From positions 4,702,001 through 4,766,000 of the forward strand of contig NZ_CP074349.1 in the NCBI RefSeq assembly GCF_018343775.1: DNA of 64,000 nucleotides, in the 5' to 3' direction. The stretch comes from Pseudomonas cichorii (GTDB lineage: Bacteria; Pseudomonadota; Gammaproteobacteria; Pseudomonadales; Pseudomonadaceae). Every line of letters starts with the position of its first letter. Position 1 is the first letter of the stretch. A model generated the notes under the pieces. That model was not told the DNA's origin. It worked only from the letters and a program-made list of their open reading frames with translations, and did no database searches. Shown in pieces: positions 36,555-46,178 of the stretch. Position numbers and translations under genes: made by a program.

Positions 36555-37145
36555 TTAACGGTTTTCCAGACTTGCAGCACGTGCGTATGGCAGCGCGCTT
36601 TCAGTGCCCTTCAACGCTGCTTCCTGAGCGTGCTGACGCAGATAACCTGGCAGACGCTGATCGCCTTCACCGGCCTGACCCTGCAAGACGCCATTGGCCA
36701 TAGGGCCGGTCTGCTCGGTCGGTTCGGTATAGCCGGCCAGTACTGCCGGGCCTTTCACTTGCGGCACGGACAGGTTAGCTGGCTGCTGAACCTGCTGGGC
36801 CAACTGGGCACCGGCGATTTCGTCCTGGTTATAGAGACGAACACCTGCCAGAACGGCGACAGTTACCGAAGCGGCAACGGCCAGACGGCCCAGAGTGCGC
36901 CACGGGCCACGAGCGACCTTCAGCGGGCTGACTTCATCGGCGATTGCGGCAGATACAGCAGCCGAAATATCCAGATGAGGCACCAGCAACTCTTTATGCA
37001 TGGCTGCACGGGCTACCTGATAACGCGACCACGTTGCACGTGTCTCGGCGTCGTCAATGGCATTCAGTACCCGACGTAATTCCAACTCATCCGCTTCGTT
37101 ATCCATCACTGCGGACAGCGATTCCTGCAGGGCTTCACGACTCAT
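36555..37145 (-). CDS. mucA: Anti-sigma factor MucA (RseA family)
   Basis: A 196-residue inner-membrane protein, full length compared with 194 in P. aeruginosa, so no mucoid-type truncation is present. The cytoplasmic N-domain (SREALQESLSAVMDNEADELELRRVL) binds AlgU; a membrane helix lies near residues 85-105 (RLAVAASVTVAVLAGV) and the rest is periplasmic and binds MucB. It inhibits AlgU until regulated proteolysis. It lies 32 bp downstream of algU. Confidence 0.95.
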   Translation of the reverse strand: MSREALQESLSAVMDNEADELELRRVLNAIDDAETRATWSRYQVARAAMHKELLVPHLDISAAVSAAIADEVSPLKVARGPWRTLGRLAVAASVTVAVLAGVRLYNQDEIAGAQLAQQVQQPANLSVPQVKGPAVLAGYTEPTEQTGPMANGVLQGQAGEGDQRLPGYLRQHAQEAALKGTESALPYARAASLENR

Positions 37146-37177
37146 GGCGGTTTCCTCTCTTGGCTATCGCCGCTGTC

Positions 37178-37759
37178 TCAGGATTCCTGCAACAACGGCT
37201 GCAGGGCTTTGTCGATGGCTTCCCGAGCGCGGAAGATCCGGGAGCGCACGGTACCAACGGGACATTGCATGACGCTCGCAATGTCTTCGTAACTCAGACC
37301 ATCGAATTCACGCAAAGTTAGTGCAGTGCGCAAATCTTCCGGGAGAAGCTGGATGGTCCGATGGACAGTGCCCTCGATCTCATCCCTCAACAATGCACGC
37401 TCTGGCGATTCGATGTCCTTGAGGCCATGATCGCCATCGTAGAACTCCGCATCTTCAGACCTTACATCGCTATCTGGTGGTCGCCGACCGCGCGACACCA
37501 AATAGTTTTTCGCCGTGTTGATGGCGATGCGGTACAGCCATGTATAGAAAGCACTGTCACCGCGAAAATTGCCGAGTGCACGATAGGCCTTGATAAAGGC
37601 TTCCTGTGCAACGTCTTGAGCCTCATGGGTGTCGTGCACGAATCGCACGATCAACCCTAGAATCTTGTGCTGATACTTCAGCACCAACAGATCAAATGCT
37701 CGCGTGTCACCGCGCTGAACGCGCTCGACAAGCTGCTGATCCTCTTCCTGGGTTAGCAT
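37178..37759 (-). CDS. algU: RNA polymerase sigma factor AlgU (AlgT/RpoE)
   Basis: A 193-residue ECF sigma factor. Region 2 contains YQHKILGLIVRFVHDTHEAQDVAQEAF and FYTWLYRIAINTAKN; region 4 contains LPEDLRTALTLREFDGLSYEDIA. AlgU controls envelope stress, alginate synthesis and osmotic tolerance. The start at 37759 has GAGGAG upstream; the longer frame to 37801 is unlikely. An AlgU-type promoter lies 60-85 bp before the start, consistent with autoregulation. Confidence 0.96.
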   Translation of the reverse strand: MLTQEEDQQLVERVQRGDTRAFDLLVLKYQHKILGLIVRFVHDTHEAQDVAQEAFIKAYRALGNFRGDSAFYTWLYRIAINTAKNYLVSRGRRPPDSDVRSEDAEFYDGDHGLKDIESPERALLRDEIEGTVHRTIQLLPEDLRTALTLREFDGLSYEDIASVMQCPVGTVRSRIFRAREAIDKALQPLLQES

Positions 37760-38345
37760 GAACACTCCTCGTTGAGCATGGAGGGGTGTTGCATCAGCCA
37801 TTGTTCAGGCTTGCAAACATAGACTCGGGCTTTTCGCAAAAGTTCTCCCCTTCCAAGCAAGTTTCCTGCAGGCAGTGATTAGACCTGCACGAAAAACGCA
37901 GCTCGACCAGGGTCGGCTGCGTGAATAGTCTTGTCGCCGGTCCCACTGTCGATGATCGATCGACTTCGTGCAGACCGGCGCTGTTCCTTTATAGGCAACC
38001 CGCTATTGAGCATAGGCCCGATTAAAAGTTCCCATGCTCATTCACAGGCGCAAGACACCTTTCTCCCGGAATCAGGCCAATGCTGCAGCCCTGATAAGCG
38101 ACTCAATGGAAAACGGTATGCATGACATCAGGGACTGGCGCACAATCCTGTGCCGCAATAGTCTCAGATTGCCATAAAGGCGAGGCTATTGTGCCGATAC
38201 CCCCTTACTTATACTAGGGCCTGTTGCCGTTTCAGCACGAACTCCATGACTGCGCAAAACAAAGCATGTCCACCCGATCCGTGGCATAGCGCAAAACCAT
38301 ATTGAAATCACAGAACCTGATGGCCGCCAAAGGCAGAATTCATAG
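37760..38345. other. Intergenic region between divergent algU and nadB
   Basis: These 586 bp hold the AlgU-type promoter (37819-37845) and presumably further algU promoters and the nadB promoter. No additional gene is supported; short ORFs here lack a ribosome site or recognisable family. Confidence 0.6.
37819..37845 (-). promoter_or_regulatory. AlgU-dependent autoregulatory promoter of algU
   Basis: Reading the minus strand, GAACTT (37845-37840) is followed after exactly 16 bp by TCTAT (37823-37819). This fits the AlgU/RpoE consensus GAACTT-N16/17-TCTGA well, with the intervening GAAAAGCCCGAG stretch resembling the P. aeruginosa algU promoter. Confidence 0.8.
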
Positions 38346-39962
38346 ATGAGTCAACATTTTCAGCACGATGTACTGGTGATTGGCAGCGGCGCGGCAGGGT
38401 TGAGTCTGGCGCTGACCCTTCCCGGACATTTGCGCATTGCCGTCCTGAGCAAGGGCGACCTGTCCAATGGCTCTACATTCTGGGCCCAGGGCGGCGTCGC
38501 GGCCGTGCTCGACGACACCGACACCGTACAATCCCATGTCGAAGACACCCTCAATGCCGGCGGCGGCCTGTGCAATGAAGAAGCGGTGCGCTTCACGGTC
38601 GAACACAGCCGTGAATCCATCCAGTGGCTGATCGACCAGGGCGTACCCTTTACCCGTGGCGACCACTCGGACACCGAAGAAAGCGGTTTTGAATTCCACC
38701 TGACCCGCGAAGGCGGCCACAGCCATCGCCGGATCATCCACGCGGCCGACGCGACCGGTGCCGCCATTTTCAAGACCCTGTTCGAACAGGCCAGCAAGCG
38801 CCCGAATATCGAGCTATTGGATCAGCGCGCCGCCATCGACCTGATCACCGAGCGACGCCTGGGCCTGACAGGCCAGCGCTGCCTGGGCGCCTACGTACTC
38901 AACCGCAAGACCGGAGAAGTCGACACCTACGGCGCGCGCTTCACCATTCTGGCCTCCGGCGGCGCAGCAAAGGTTTACCTCTATACCAGCAACCCGGACG
39001 GCGCCTGTGGCGACGGCATTGCCATGGCATGGCGTTCCGGCTGCCGGGTCGCCAATCTGGAGTTCAACCAGTTCCACCCGACCTGCCTGTATCACCCGCA
39101 GGCCAAGAGCTTTCTGATTACCGAAGCATTACGTGGCGAAGGCGCATATCTCAAGCTGCCCAACGGCGAGCGCTTCATGCCCCGCTTCGATGAGCGCGCC
39201 GAACTGGCCCCACGGGACATCGTTGCCCGGGCCATCGACCATGAAATGAAGCGTCTGGGCATCGATTGCGTCTATCTGGACATCAGTCACAAGCCTGAAG
39301 CCTTCATCAAGACCCACTTCCCGACGGTCTACGAGCGCTGCCTGGAATTCTCCATCGACATCACCCGACAGCCGATTCCGGTGGTGCCGGCCGCGCATTA
39401 CACATGCGGCGGCGTGATGGTCGACAACAAGGGGCGCACCGACGTACCCGGCCTGTACGCCATTGGCGAGACCAGCTTCACCGGCTTGCACGGCGCCAAC
39501 CGCATGGCCAGTAACTCGCTGCTTGAATGCTTTGTCTACGCACGCTCGGCGGCTGCGGACATCAAGGAGCAACTGACCAATATCCCGATGCCGGACAACC
39601 TGCCCGCCTGGGACGCCAGCCAGGTCACCGACTCGGACGAAGACGTGATCATTGCGCACAACTGGGACGAACTACGGCGCTTCATGTGGGACTATGTCGG
39701 CATCGTGCGCACCAACAAGCGCTTGCAGCGCGCCCAGCACCGGGTTCGTCTGCTGCTCGATGAAATCGATGAGTTCTACAGTAACTACAAGGTCAGCCGC
39801 GACCTGATCGAGCTGCGCAATCTGGCGCAGGTGGCCGAATTGATGATCCGCTCGGCGATGGAGCGCAAGGAAAGCCGAGGCCTGCATTACACCCTGGATT
39901 ACCCGGACATGTTGCCTCAGGCGCTGGACACTATTCTGGTACCGCCCACCTACGCGGGCTGA
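38346..39962 (+). CDS. nadB: L-aspartate oxidase
   Basis: A 538-residue flavoprotein of the succinate dehydrogenase/fumarate reductase family. [11 protein letters not shown] binds [17 protein letters not shown], [19 protein letters not shown] and [10 protein letters not shown] segments are family signatures. It oxidises L-aspartate to iminoaspartate, the first step of NAD synthesis. Its 3' end overlaps the convergent ygfX gene by 32 bp. Confidence 0.96.
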   Translation: MSQHFQHDVLVIGSGAAGLSLALTLPGHLRIAVLSKGDLSNGSTFWAQGGVAAVLDDTDTVQSHVEDTLNAGGGLCNEEAVRFTVEHSRESIQWLIDQGVPFTRGDHSDTEESGFEFHLTREGGHSHRRIIHAADATGAAIFKTLFEQASKRPNIELLDQRAAIDLITERRLGLTGQRCLGAYVLNRKTGEVDTYGARFTILASGGAAKVYLYTSNPDGACGDGIAMAWRSGCRVANLEFNQFHPTCLYHPQAKSFLITEALRGEGAYLKLPNGERFMPRFDERAELAPRDIVARAIDHEMKRLGIDCVYLDISHKPEAFIKTHFPTVYERCLEFSIDITRQPIPVVPAAHYTCGGVMVDNKGRTDVPGLYAIGETSFTGLHGANRMASNSLLECFVYARSAAADIKEQLTNIPMPDNLPAWDASQVTDSDEDVIIAHNWDELRRFMWDYVGIVRTNKRLQRAQHRVRLLLDEIDEFYSNYKVSRDLIELRNLAQVAELMIRSAMERKESRGLHYTLDYPDMLPQALDTILVPPTYAG

Positions 39963-40395
39963 ACTTCAGGCGGACACGCAGGCGTCGGTGGGTATCCGGC
40001 GTCAGCGCGTCGCGGGGAATGCAGATGCTTTTTATGCAGCGCCCGGCTCGCCCCTCTTTTACGGGACGAAAGCGCAAAATGACGATCCATGGCAAAGCCA
40101 GGCTGTCACGACAGAGCTGCACAGGCTGCCAGCTGCCCTGTTCGCTCCACACTTGCCAGCCCTTGCGATCACGCCGCAAGGCGGTGACTGCCGAACGGCG
40201 CGCAAGCAGGATCGATCCGGGAATGACCCAAAAACCATGAGCCAGGCAAAACAGGGCGCCGAGCGCAGACGCCCAGCCGGGGATATCAAGCCAATACAGG
40301 GCAATGAGCGCCAGTAACTGAACGCTCAGATACCCGACCAACAGCAGGCGCGAGGCCTGCCAGTGGCACTCGAAACCATCACTTGGGCTGGACAC
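39931..40395 (-). CDS. YgfX family membrane protein
   Basis: A 154-residue protein with two adjacent N-terminal membrane helices ([20 protein letters not shown] and the next through SILLARR) and a basic cytoplasmic C-terminal part ([15 protein letters not shown]). This matches the YgfX family. E. coli YgfX (CptA) was reported as a membrane toxin acting on cytoskeletal proteins, but the role is disputed. It overlaps sdhE by 17 bp, as in many gammaproteobacteria, and its stop region overlaps the end of nadB. Confidence 0.75.
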   Translation of the reverse strand: MSSPSDGFECHWQASRLLLVGYLSVQLLALIALYWLDIPGWASALGALFCLAHGFWVIPGSILLARRSAVTALRRDRKGWQVWSEQGSWQPVQLCRDSLALPWIVILRFRPVKEGRAGRCIKSICIPRDALTPDTHRRLRVRLKFSPRRWAVPE

Positions 40396-40633
40396 GGTCC
40401 AGAATCATGCGAACCATGCGCTGCAATTCGGGATCTTCGGACTCGGCGCGCTGCATGAACCAGCCGAACATGTCCTGATCCTCGCAAGTGAGCAGGCGAC
40501 GATAAAGGTCACGATCTTCCTGATTCAATTGCGGGTAGACTTCCCGGACAAACGGCACCAGCAGCACGTCCAGTTCAAGCATGCCGCGGCGGCTGTGCCA
40601 ATAAAGGCGGTTGAGTTCGACGTCTTCGACCAT
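40379..40633 (-). CDS. sdhE: FAD assembly factor SdhE (YgfY)
   Basis: An 84-residue protein of the SdhE/YgfY family. [13 protein letters not shown] contains the conserved RGxxE-type motif needed for flavinylation, followed by [13 protein letters not shown]. SdhE helps attach FAD to succinate dehydrogenase and fumarate reductase. The start at 40633 gives the normal family length; the long upstream frame is not coding. It overlaps ygfX and is divergent from ygfZ. Confidence 0.92.
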   Translation of the reverse strand: MVEDVELNRLYWHSRRGMLELDVLLVPFVREVYPQLNQEDRDLYRRLLTCEDQDMFGWFMQRAESEDPELQRMVRMILDRVQPK

Positions 40634-40769
40634 GGAGCGCTCCTCAAAGTAGGCCGCGAGTATACAGGCGCGAGCCGGTTGAGCGAATTGCCCAATGGTC
40701 GCAGCAGTTTTCATATACCCATATTCACGACTCGGCACTATGATGTGCCCCAGACTTTTTCCTCTTGCG

Positions 40770-41717
40770 ATGACCATGGCCCACTCAGCTTTCTTCAGCA
40801 CGCTATCCCATGAGGGCATTCTTGCCGTTCGCGGCGTGGATGCCAGCAAATTCCTGCAAGGTCAATTGACCTGCAACCTCAACTACCTGAACGACGGCAA
40901 ATCCAGCCTGGGTGCCCGCTGCACACAAAAAGGCCGCATGCAGTCGAGTTTCCGCATCGTGCTTGAAGGCGATGGCTGCCTGCTGGCAATGGCCAGCGAG
41001 CTGATCGAACCGCAACTGCTGGACCTGAAAAAATATGCGGTCTTCTCCAAATCCAAGCTGACCGACGAGAGCGCCGCCTGGGTGCGTTTCGGCCTGCAGG
41101 ATGGCGATGGCACCCTGGTCAGCCTCGGGCTGGACCTGCCTCAGGACACTGACGCACTGGTGCGCGCCAACGATTTGCTTGCCATTCGTGTCTCCCCTGC
41201 CCGGGCCGAACTCTGGGTTCGTGCCGAACAGGCAGAAGAGGTGAAGTCGCGACTGGCCGCCCAACTGCCTGAAGGCCCGCTCAATGACTGGCTGCTGGGC
41301 CAGATCCGCGCCGGTATCGGTCAGGTCGTGGGCACCACTCGCGAAGAATTCATCCCGCAGATGATCAATCTGCAGGCAGTCGGCGGCGTCAGCTTCAAGA
41401 AAGGCTGTTACACCGGCCAGGAAATCGTCGCCCGCATGCAGTATCTTGGCAAACTCAAGCGCAGGCTTTATCGCCTGACACTTGAAGCCAGCGAGCTTCC
41501 TGAACCCGGCACGTCGCTGTTCTCACCTGTACACAACAGCGCCGTGGGCAATGTCGTTATCGCGGCCAGTGCCGAACAAGGCATCGAGTTGCTAGCGGTG
41601 CTGCAGGCCGATGCTGCTGAAAGCGGCAACCTTCATCTCGGCTCGCCAGACGGACCCACCCTGCAATTGAGCGAACTGCCCTATACCCTGGACAGCAAGC
41701 TCGAAACCCAGCGTTAA
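40770..41717 (+). CDS. ygfZ: tRNA-modifying/folate-binding protein YgfZ
   Basis: A 315-residue protein of the aminomethyltransferase (GcvT)-like YgfZ family. The signature KGCYTGQE near residue 213 is intact, and the N-terminus ([20 protein letters not shown]) is typical. YgfZ uses folate to help maintain certain iron-sulfur enzymes, including MiaB. The start is 40770 or the ATG at 40776; neither has a strong ribosome site. It is divergent from sdhE. Confidence 0.88.
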   Translation: MTMAHSAFFSTLSHEGILAVRGVDASKFLQGQLTCNLNYLNDGKSSLGARCTQKGRMQSSFRIVLEGDGCLLAMASELIEPQLLDLKKYAVFSKSKLTDESAAWVRFGLQDGDGTLVSLGLDLPQDTDALVRANDLLAIRVSPARAELWVRAEQAEEVKSRLAAQLPEGPLNDWLLGQIRAGIGQVVGTTREEFIPQMINLQAVGGVSFKKGCYTGQEIVARMQYLGKLKRRLYRLTLEASELPEPGTSLFSPVHNSAVGNVVIAASAEQGIELLAVLQADAAESGNLHLGSPDGPTLQLSELPYTLDSKLETQR

Positions 41718-41827
41718 GTCACGCAGCGAACACCCGCGCGCTACAACTGTCACAAAAGTTATCAGGCCTCCTGACGCTCACCCGGCGCCAGGCGGTCTGA
41801 ACACCCCTAACGGCTGCGAGATGCAAC

Positions 41828-42649
41828 ATGAGCAAGATGGCTGACGAGGTGCAGAGAAACCTGATCAAGGCAATCGATAGAGATGCCTTGTTTCTGCCTA
41901 CCCTGCCAGAGGTAGCCTTGAAGATCCGTATGGCTGCCGAGAACACCGAAATAAGCATTGCCGAACTGAGCAGAGTCATCGGCAGTGACACCGCCCTGTC
42001 CGCACGCCTGATCAAGGTTGCAAACAGCCCGCTGCTGCGTGCCAACTTTGAAGTCAGCGACGTGAACACCGCGATCCGTCGCCTGGGGGTCAATTACACC
42101 TGTAACCTGGCCATCGGGCTTGTGGTCGAGCAGATGTTTCACGCCAAGTCGGAAGTCGTCGAACAGAAGATGCGGGAAATCTGGAAACAGAGCCTGCAAG
42201 TGGCCGGGATCAGCTACACCCTCTGTCATCGTCACACCAACCTGAAGCCGGATCAGGCGACGCTCGCCGGACTGATTCACCTGATCGGCATCCTGCCGAT
42301 CCTGACGTATGCCGAGGACCATTTCGACCTGCTGTCCGACGCAATCAGTCTCAACCATGTGATCGACAACATTCACCCGATCATTGGCGAGCGCCTGCTG
42401 CGCTCATGGGACTTCCCGGAACCGCTGGCGGCCGTCCCTGCGCAGTTCCAGGACTTCACACGCGTGTCCAAAAGTGCCGACTACATCGACCTGGTGCAGG
42501 TCGCGACTATCCATATCCACAAGAACACCACTCACCCCTTCAGCCAGATCGACATTGTCGACCTGCCAGCCTTTCATCAATTGGAACTGAATGTGGCAGG
42601 CGGACTGCTGAGTGCGGAAATGGACGAAGCCATGGGCATGCTTTACTGA
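41828..42649 (+). CDS. HDOD domain-containing signalling protein
   Basis: A 273-residue protein whose main part (about 20-220) is an HDOD domain: LPTLPEVALKIR, LSRVIGSDTALSARLIKVANSPLLR, and GLIHLIGILPIL. HDOD proteins resemble HD phosphohydrolases without the catalytic pair and are usually involved in signalling. It is followed on the opposite strand by tctE, with a 7-bp overlap of the 3' ends. No promoter is obvious in the 110-bp gap after ygfZ. Confidence 0.85.
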   Translation: MSKMADEVQRNLIKAIDRDALFLPTLPEVALKIRMAAENTEISIAELSRVIGSDTALSARLIKVANSPLLRANFEVSDVNTAIRRLGVNYTCNLAIGLVVEQMFHAKSEVVEQKMREIWKQSLQVAGISYTLCHRHTNLKPDQATLAGLIHLIGILPILTYAEDHFDLLSDAISLNHVIDNIHPIIGERLLRSWDFPEPLAAVPAQFQDFTRVSKSADYIDLVQVATIHIHKNTTHPFSQIDIVDLPAFHQLELNVAGGLLSAEMDEAMGMLY

Positions 42650-44028
42650 TAGGCCGCAAAGCTGACCCGGACCTTAAGACCACGCTGCGCCCCGTCATGC
42701 AGGGATATCTGCGCCAGATGGGCGCGGCAGATCTCACCGACTATCGCCAGCCCCAGGCCTGAACCGCTGCCCTGCTGATTGCGGCGGTAGAAACGCTCGA
42801 AGACCCGCTCACGGTCTTCTTGCGGAATGCCCGAGCCATCGTCTTCGACCTCAAGAACGCATGGCGCATAGACTCGCAGCACAACGTTGCCGCCCACCGG
42901 CGTATGCGCCAGGGCATTGTCGATCAGGTTACTCAGCAACTCATTGAGCAACGTCGGCTCGCCCCGTAACCAGACCGGCTCATCAGCCTCAAGCGCCAGC
43001 GCCACGCCACGGGAATGGGCCAGTGGGGCCATGGCCATGCCCAGTTCACGCGCCAGCTGGCTCAGATCCAGCTTCTGCACGCCGCCTTCGGCAATCGCAC
43101 GAGCACCGTTCTCGATGCGCGCCAGCGACAACAACTGGTTGGCCAGAGACGTCAGTCGATCTGTGCCCTGAGCAGCCGCTTCAAGGGTTGAACGCCACTG
43201 CACCGGGTCGGAATCACGTAAACCCAACTCGACCCGCGCCTTGAGCGCAGCCAGTGGTGTGCGCAACTCATGGGCCGCATCGGCAATAAACTGCGCCTGA
43301 CGCTCGAACTGCAAACGCAGGCGCTCAGTGAAGTGGTTGAGCGCACTCACCAGTGGACGCAGTTCACGCTGCACCTCAACCATGGGCAACGCGCGCAGGT
43401 CATCGGGTTGTCGCTCTTCCACTGCCGTACGCAATCGTTCCAGCGGACGCAAGGTAGAGCTGACCGTGATCCAGACTAACAGCAAGGCCCCACCGCCCAG
43501 CATGCCGAGGCGCAGCAAGGTGTCCGCCATCAGGCTTCGGGCCATGCGCACCCTGGCCTCCTGGGTTTCAGCCACGCGAATTTCCGCCATCCCGTTCATA
43601 CCGGGTTCGCTGACCGGCTTGAGCAGGCTGACCACCCGCACATCCTGGCCCAGGTAAACCCCGTTGTAGAACTTGGCGAGTGCCGGGTAATCGTCGGTGC
43701 GCAAGGTTCCGGGAGGCGGAGAAGGCAGGTTTTCATAGCCTGAAATCAACGTCTTGTTGATGTCGTTGACCAGGTAATAAATACGACCTTCGCTGTCGTA
43801 GGCAAAGGTATCGAGGGCCACATAAGGCACATCGGCACTCAGCGTGCCGTCACGCTGGGTCAGGCCGGCCGCGATGGTTCTTGCCGAAGCCAGCAACGTG
43901 CGGTCGTAGGCCGTGTCGGCTACTTCCCGCCCATTCCAGTAGGCACTCATGCCGCTGGCCAGCATCAGCACGATCAGCAGCAATGCCAGGTTCCATAACA
44001 GTCGCCAACGCAGGCTGTCGTTATGCAT
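42643..44028 (-). CDS. tctE: Sensor histidine kinase TctE
   Basis: A 461-residue inner-membrane kinase. It has a first helix (LWNLALLLIVLMLASG), a periplasmic sensor (about 35-165), a second helix (LGGGALLLVWITV), a HAMP-like stretch, the phosphoacceptor box DAAHELRTPLAALK and the catalytic domain with NLIDNALAHTP and GSGSGLGLAIV. TctE senses tricarboxylates such as citrate and phosphorylates TctD. The start at 44028 overlaps the tctD stop by 8 bp. Confidence 0.87.
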   Translation of the reverse strand: MHNDSLRWRLLWNLALLLIVLMLASGMSAYWNGREVADTAYDRTLLASARTIAAGLTQRDGTLSADVPYVALDTFAYDSEGRIYYLVNDINKTLISGYENLPSPPPGTLRTDDYPALAKFYNGVYLGQDVRVVSLLKPVSEPGMNGMAEIRVAETQEARVRMARSLMADTLLRLGMLGGGALLLVWITVSSTLRPLERLRTAVEERQPDDLRALPMVEVQRELRPLVSALNHFTERLRLQFERQAQFIADAAHELRTPLAALKARVELGLRDSDPVQWRSTLEAAAQGTDRLTSLANQLLSLARIENGARAIAEGGVQKLDLSQLARELGMAMAPLAHSRGVALALEADEPVWLRGEPTLLNELLSNLIDNALAHTPVGGNVVLRVYAPCVLEVEDDGSGIPQEDRERVFERFYRRNQQGSGSGLGLAIVGEICRAHLAQISLHDGAQRGLKVRVSFAAYQ

Positions 44029-44692
44029 CGCGATTTTCCAGCAGGTAACCCAGGCCACGGAAAGTCACGATCGCGATGGGATGGCCATCGAGTTTCTTGC
44101 GCAGGCGATGCACGTAGATTTCGATGGCATCCGGGCTGGCTTCTTCATCAAGACCAAACACCTGGGCCGCCAGTTGCTCCTTGCTCATCACCCGGCCCGG
44201 CCTGGCAATCAGCACTTCGAGCACGGCCTGCTCACGGGAGGTCAGCGTCAGCAGGTCGCTGCCCAGAGTGAAGCGTCTGGTGTCCAGGTCATAGGCCAGC
44301 ACACCACAGCGCTGCTGCCGCTCACCACCCAGAACACTGCGACGCAGCAGAGCCTTGACCCGCGCCTCCAGCTCCGAAAGCTCGAATGGTTTGGCCAGAT
44401 AGTCATCGGCCCCCAGATTGAGGCCGTGGACCCGATCCTTCACATCGCTGCGTGCGGTCAGCATCAGCACCGGCAGGTTCTTGCCCCGCGCCCGCAGACG
44501 ACCCAGCACTTCAAACCCGTCCAGACGCGGCAGCCCTACATCGAGGATTGCCACTGCATATTCCTCACTGCTCAAGGCCAGGTCGGCGGCCACGCCATCG
44601 TGCAGTACATCAACGTTCAAACCCGCGTTCTTGAGCGCCTGGGCGATACTTTCAGCCAATTGCAGATGGTCTTCGACGAGAAGAACACGCAT
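44021..44692 (-). CDS. tctD: Response regulator TctD (OmpR family)
   Basis: A 223-residue response regulator. The receiver domain has the acidic pair in LLVEDH, the phosphorylated Asp in ILDVGLPRLDG and the Lys in DYLAKPF; the C-terminal winged helix has LTSREQAVLEVL and YVHRLRKKL. It controls the divergent tctCBA transporter. The ATG at 44692 has AGGAGACGGCG upstream. Three 11-bp-spaced repeats in the intergenic region are candidate binding sites. Confidence 0.9.
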   Translation of the reverse strand: MRVLLVEDHLQLAESIAQALKNAGLNVDVLHDGVAADLALSSEEYAVAILDVGLPRLDGFEVLGRLRARGKNLPVLMLTARSDVKDRVHGLNLGADDYLAKPFELSELEARVKALLRRSVLGGERQQRCGVLAYDLDTRRFTLGSDLLTLTSREQAVLEVLIARPGRVMSKEQLAAQVFGLDEEASPDAIEIYVHRLRKKLDGHPIAIVTFRGLGYLLENRDA

Positions 44693-44801
44693 CGCCGTCT
44701 CCTGAATCATGAATGTTGTAATGAGGGCACGAAGACGAAGTGTACAGGCGTGCCACAACCTGTGAAGCATTGAAACAACTGGAGGCTATTGAGTAGACAC
44801 C

Positions 44802-44832
44802 TGAAAGATAGTTGAAAGGTTTATGAAAGGTT
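44802..44832. promoter_or_regulatory. Three 11-bp-phased direct repeats, probable TctD binding site
   Basis: TGAAAGATA (44802), TGAAAGGTT (44813) and TGAAAGGTT (44824) recur at exactly 11-bp steps between divergent tctD and tctC. Direct repeats at 11-bp phase are typical of OmpR/PhoB-family regulators, which bind one face of the helix in tandem. Confidence 0.65.
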
Positions 44833-44928
44833 CACCATTTAGCATCGCGATACGACCCGCAAAAATGGGTACGTAAATAAAGGCGCCCGGATGCGTCTGT
44901 AAAATAAAAACAATAAACGGAGTCAACA

Positions 44929-45045
44929 ATGTCCAAGCCATCCCAGGCTTTGCAAACCGTCTACCGTGTAGAGCCCTCGACCACCTCACTCCAGCCCTGC
45001 GAACCCACATCCCGCTTGCGATGCACTCATTTGCGTCAACGATAA
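44929..45045 (+). CDS. Possible 38-residue leader ORF upstream of tctC
   Basis: An ATG at 44929 has CGGAG 6 bp upstream and opens a 38-codon frame ending with TAA at 45045, about 90 bp before tctC. A TAAAAT box lies at 44900-44905. The product (MSKPSQALQT...) resembles nothing I know. It may be a leader peptide, or simply a chance frame. Confidence 0.3.
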   Translation: MSKPSQALQTVYRVEPSTTSLQPCEPTSRLRCTHLRQR

Positions 45046-45132
45046 AACGTGTCGCTCAGCAGTACATTCGACACAAATCGTACTGAACAGCTTCTCTAAT
45101 CCAAAAACAAAAAACGTTTCAGGAGACTGACC

Positions 45133-46113
45133 ATGATTTTATCCTTGCGTCATTTGAGCCTGGCCGCCGGTTGCATGCTGGTTGCTACCCAATTGTTCGC
45201 CGCAGAGCCCAAGCGCCCGGAATGCATCGCGCCGGCCTCGCCGGGCGGTGGCTTCGACCTGACCTGCAAGCTGGTGCAAAGCGCCCTGATCAACGAAAAA
45301 ATCCTGAGCACCCCGATGCGTGTGACGTACATGCCTGGCGGTGTTGGTGCCGTGGCCTACAACGCAGTGGTCGCCCAGCGTCCAGCCGATGCGGGAACAC
45401 TGGTGGCATGGTCCAGCGGCTCGCTGCTCAATCTGGCACAAGGCAAGTTCGGCCGTTTCGATGAAAATGCCGTGCGCTGGCTCGCGGCAGTAGGCACCAG
45501 TTATGGCGCCATCGCGGTCAAGAGCGATTCGCCTTACAAAAACCTCGATGACTTGGTGCAAGCCCTCAAGACCGACCCGAGCAAAGTGGTGATCGGTTCC
45601 GGCGGCACCGTCGGCAGCCAGGACTGGATGCAGACCGCACTGATCGCCAAAGCCGCCGGCATCAACCCTCGCGCCCTGCGCTATGTTGCGCTGGAAGGCG
45701 GAGGTGAAATTGCGACCGCCCTGCTCGGCGGCCACATTCAGGTGGGCAGTACCGATATTTCCGACTCCATGCCCCACATCCTGAGCGGTGACATGCGCCT
45801 GCTGGCAGTGTTCGCCGAGAAGCGCATCGACGAGCCGGAAATGAAAGACATTCCGACCGCCAAGGAACAAGGCTACGACATCGTCTGGCCTGTTGTTCGC
45901 GGTTTCTATGTCGGCCCCAAAGTCAGCGATGAAGCCTACGAATGGTGGAAAGCCTCCTTCGACAAGATCCTGGCCTCGGAGGATTTCGCCAAGCTGCGCG
46001 ACCAGCGCGAGCTGTTCCCCTTCGCCATGACCGGCGCGGAGCTGGACACCTACGTCAAGAAACAGGTTGCGGACTACAAGATGCTGGCCAAGGAATTCGG
46101 CCTGATTCAGTGA
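45133..46113 (+). CDS. tctC: Tricarboxylate-binding periplasmic protein TctC
   Basis: A 326-residue solute-binding protein of the TctC/Bug family with a signal peptide ending at LFAAEP. IAPASPGGGFDLTCKL, PGGVGAVAYNA and the GGTVGSQDWMQ segment are typical; the late YDIVWPVVRGFYV is also conserved. It delivers citrate or a related tricarboxylate to the TctAB membrane proteins. A good GGAG site precedes the start. Confidence 0.92.
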   Translation: MILSLRHLSLAAGCMLVATQLFAAEPKRPECIAPASPGGGFDLTCKLVQSALINEKILSTPMRVTYMPGGVGAVAYNAVVAQRPADAGTLVAWSSGSLLNLAQGKFGRFDENAVRWLAAVGTSYGAIAVKSDSPYKNLDDLVQALKTDPSKVVIGSGGTVGSQDWMQTALIAKAAGINPRALRYVALEGGGEIATALLGGHIQVGSTDISDSMPHILSGDMRLLAVFAEKRIDEPEMKDIPTAKEQGYDIVWPVVRGFYVGPKVSDEAYEWWKASFDKILASEDFAKLRDQRELFPFAMTGAELDTYVKKQVADYKMLAKEFGLIQ

Positions 46114-46178
46114 TTGTTGAACTCAATTGACTGACGACCCGTTGCGCCTGCCCGGCAGGCGCAAAACAGGAGCTTCCC

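Noticed and set aside
36555..37145. Possible mucoid-type mutation in mucA
   Set aside because: The frame is full length (196 residues) with its membrane helix intact.
40379..40395. ygfX-sdhE as a toxin-antitoxin pair (CptAB)
   Set aside because: The toxin-antitoxin claim from E. coli is disputed, and SdhE is an established FAD assembly factor.
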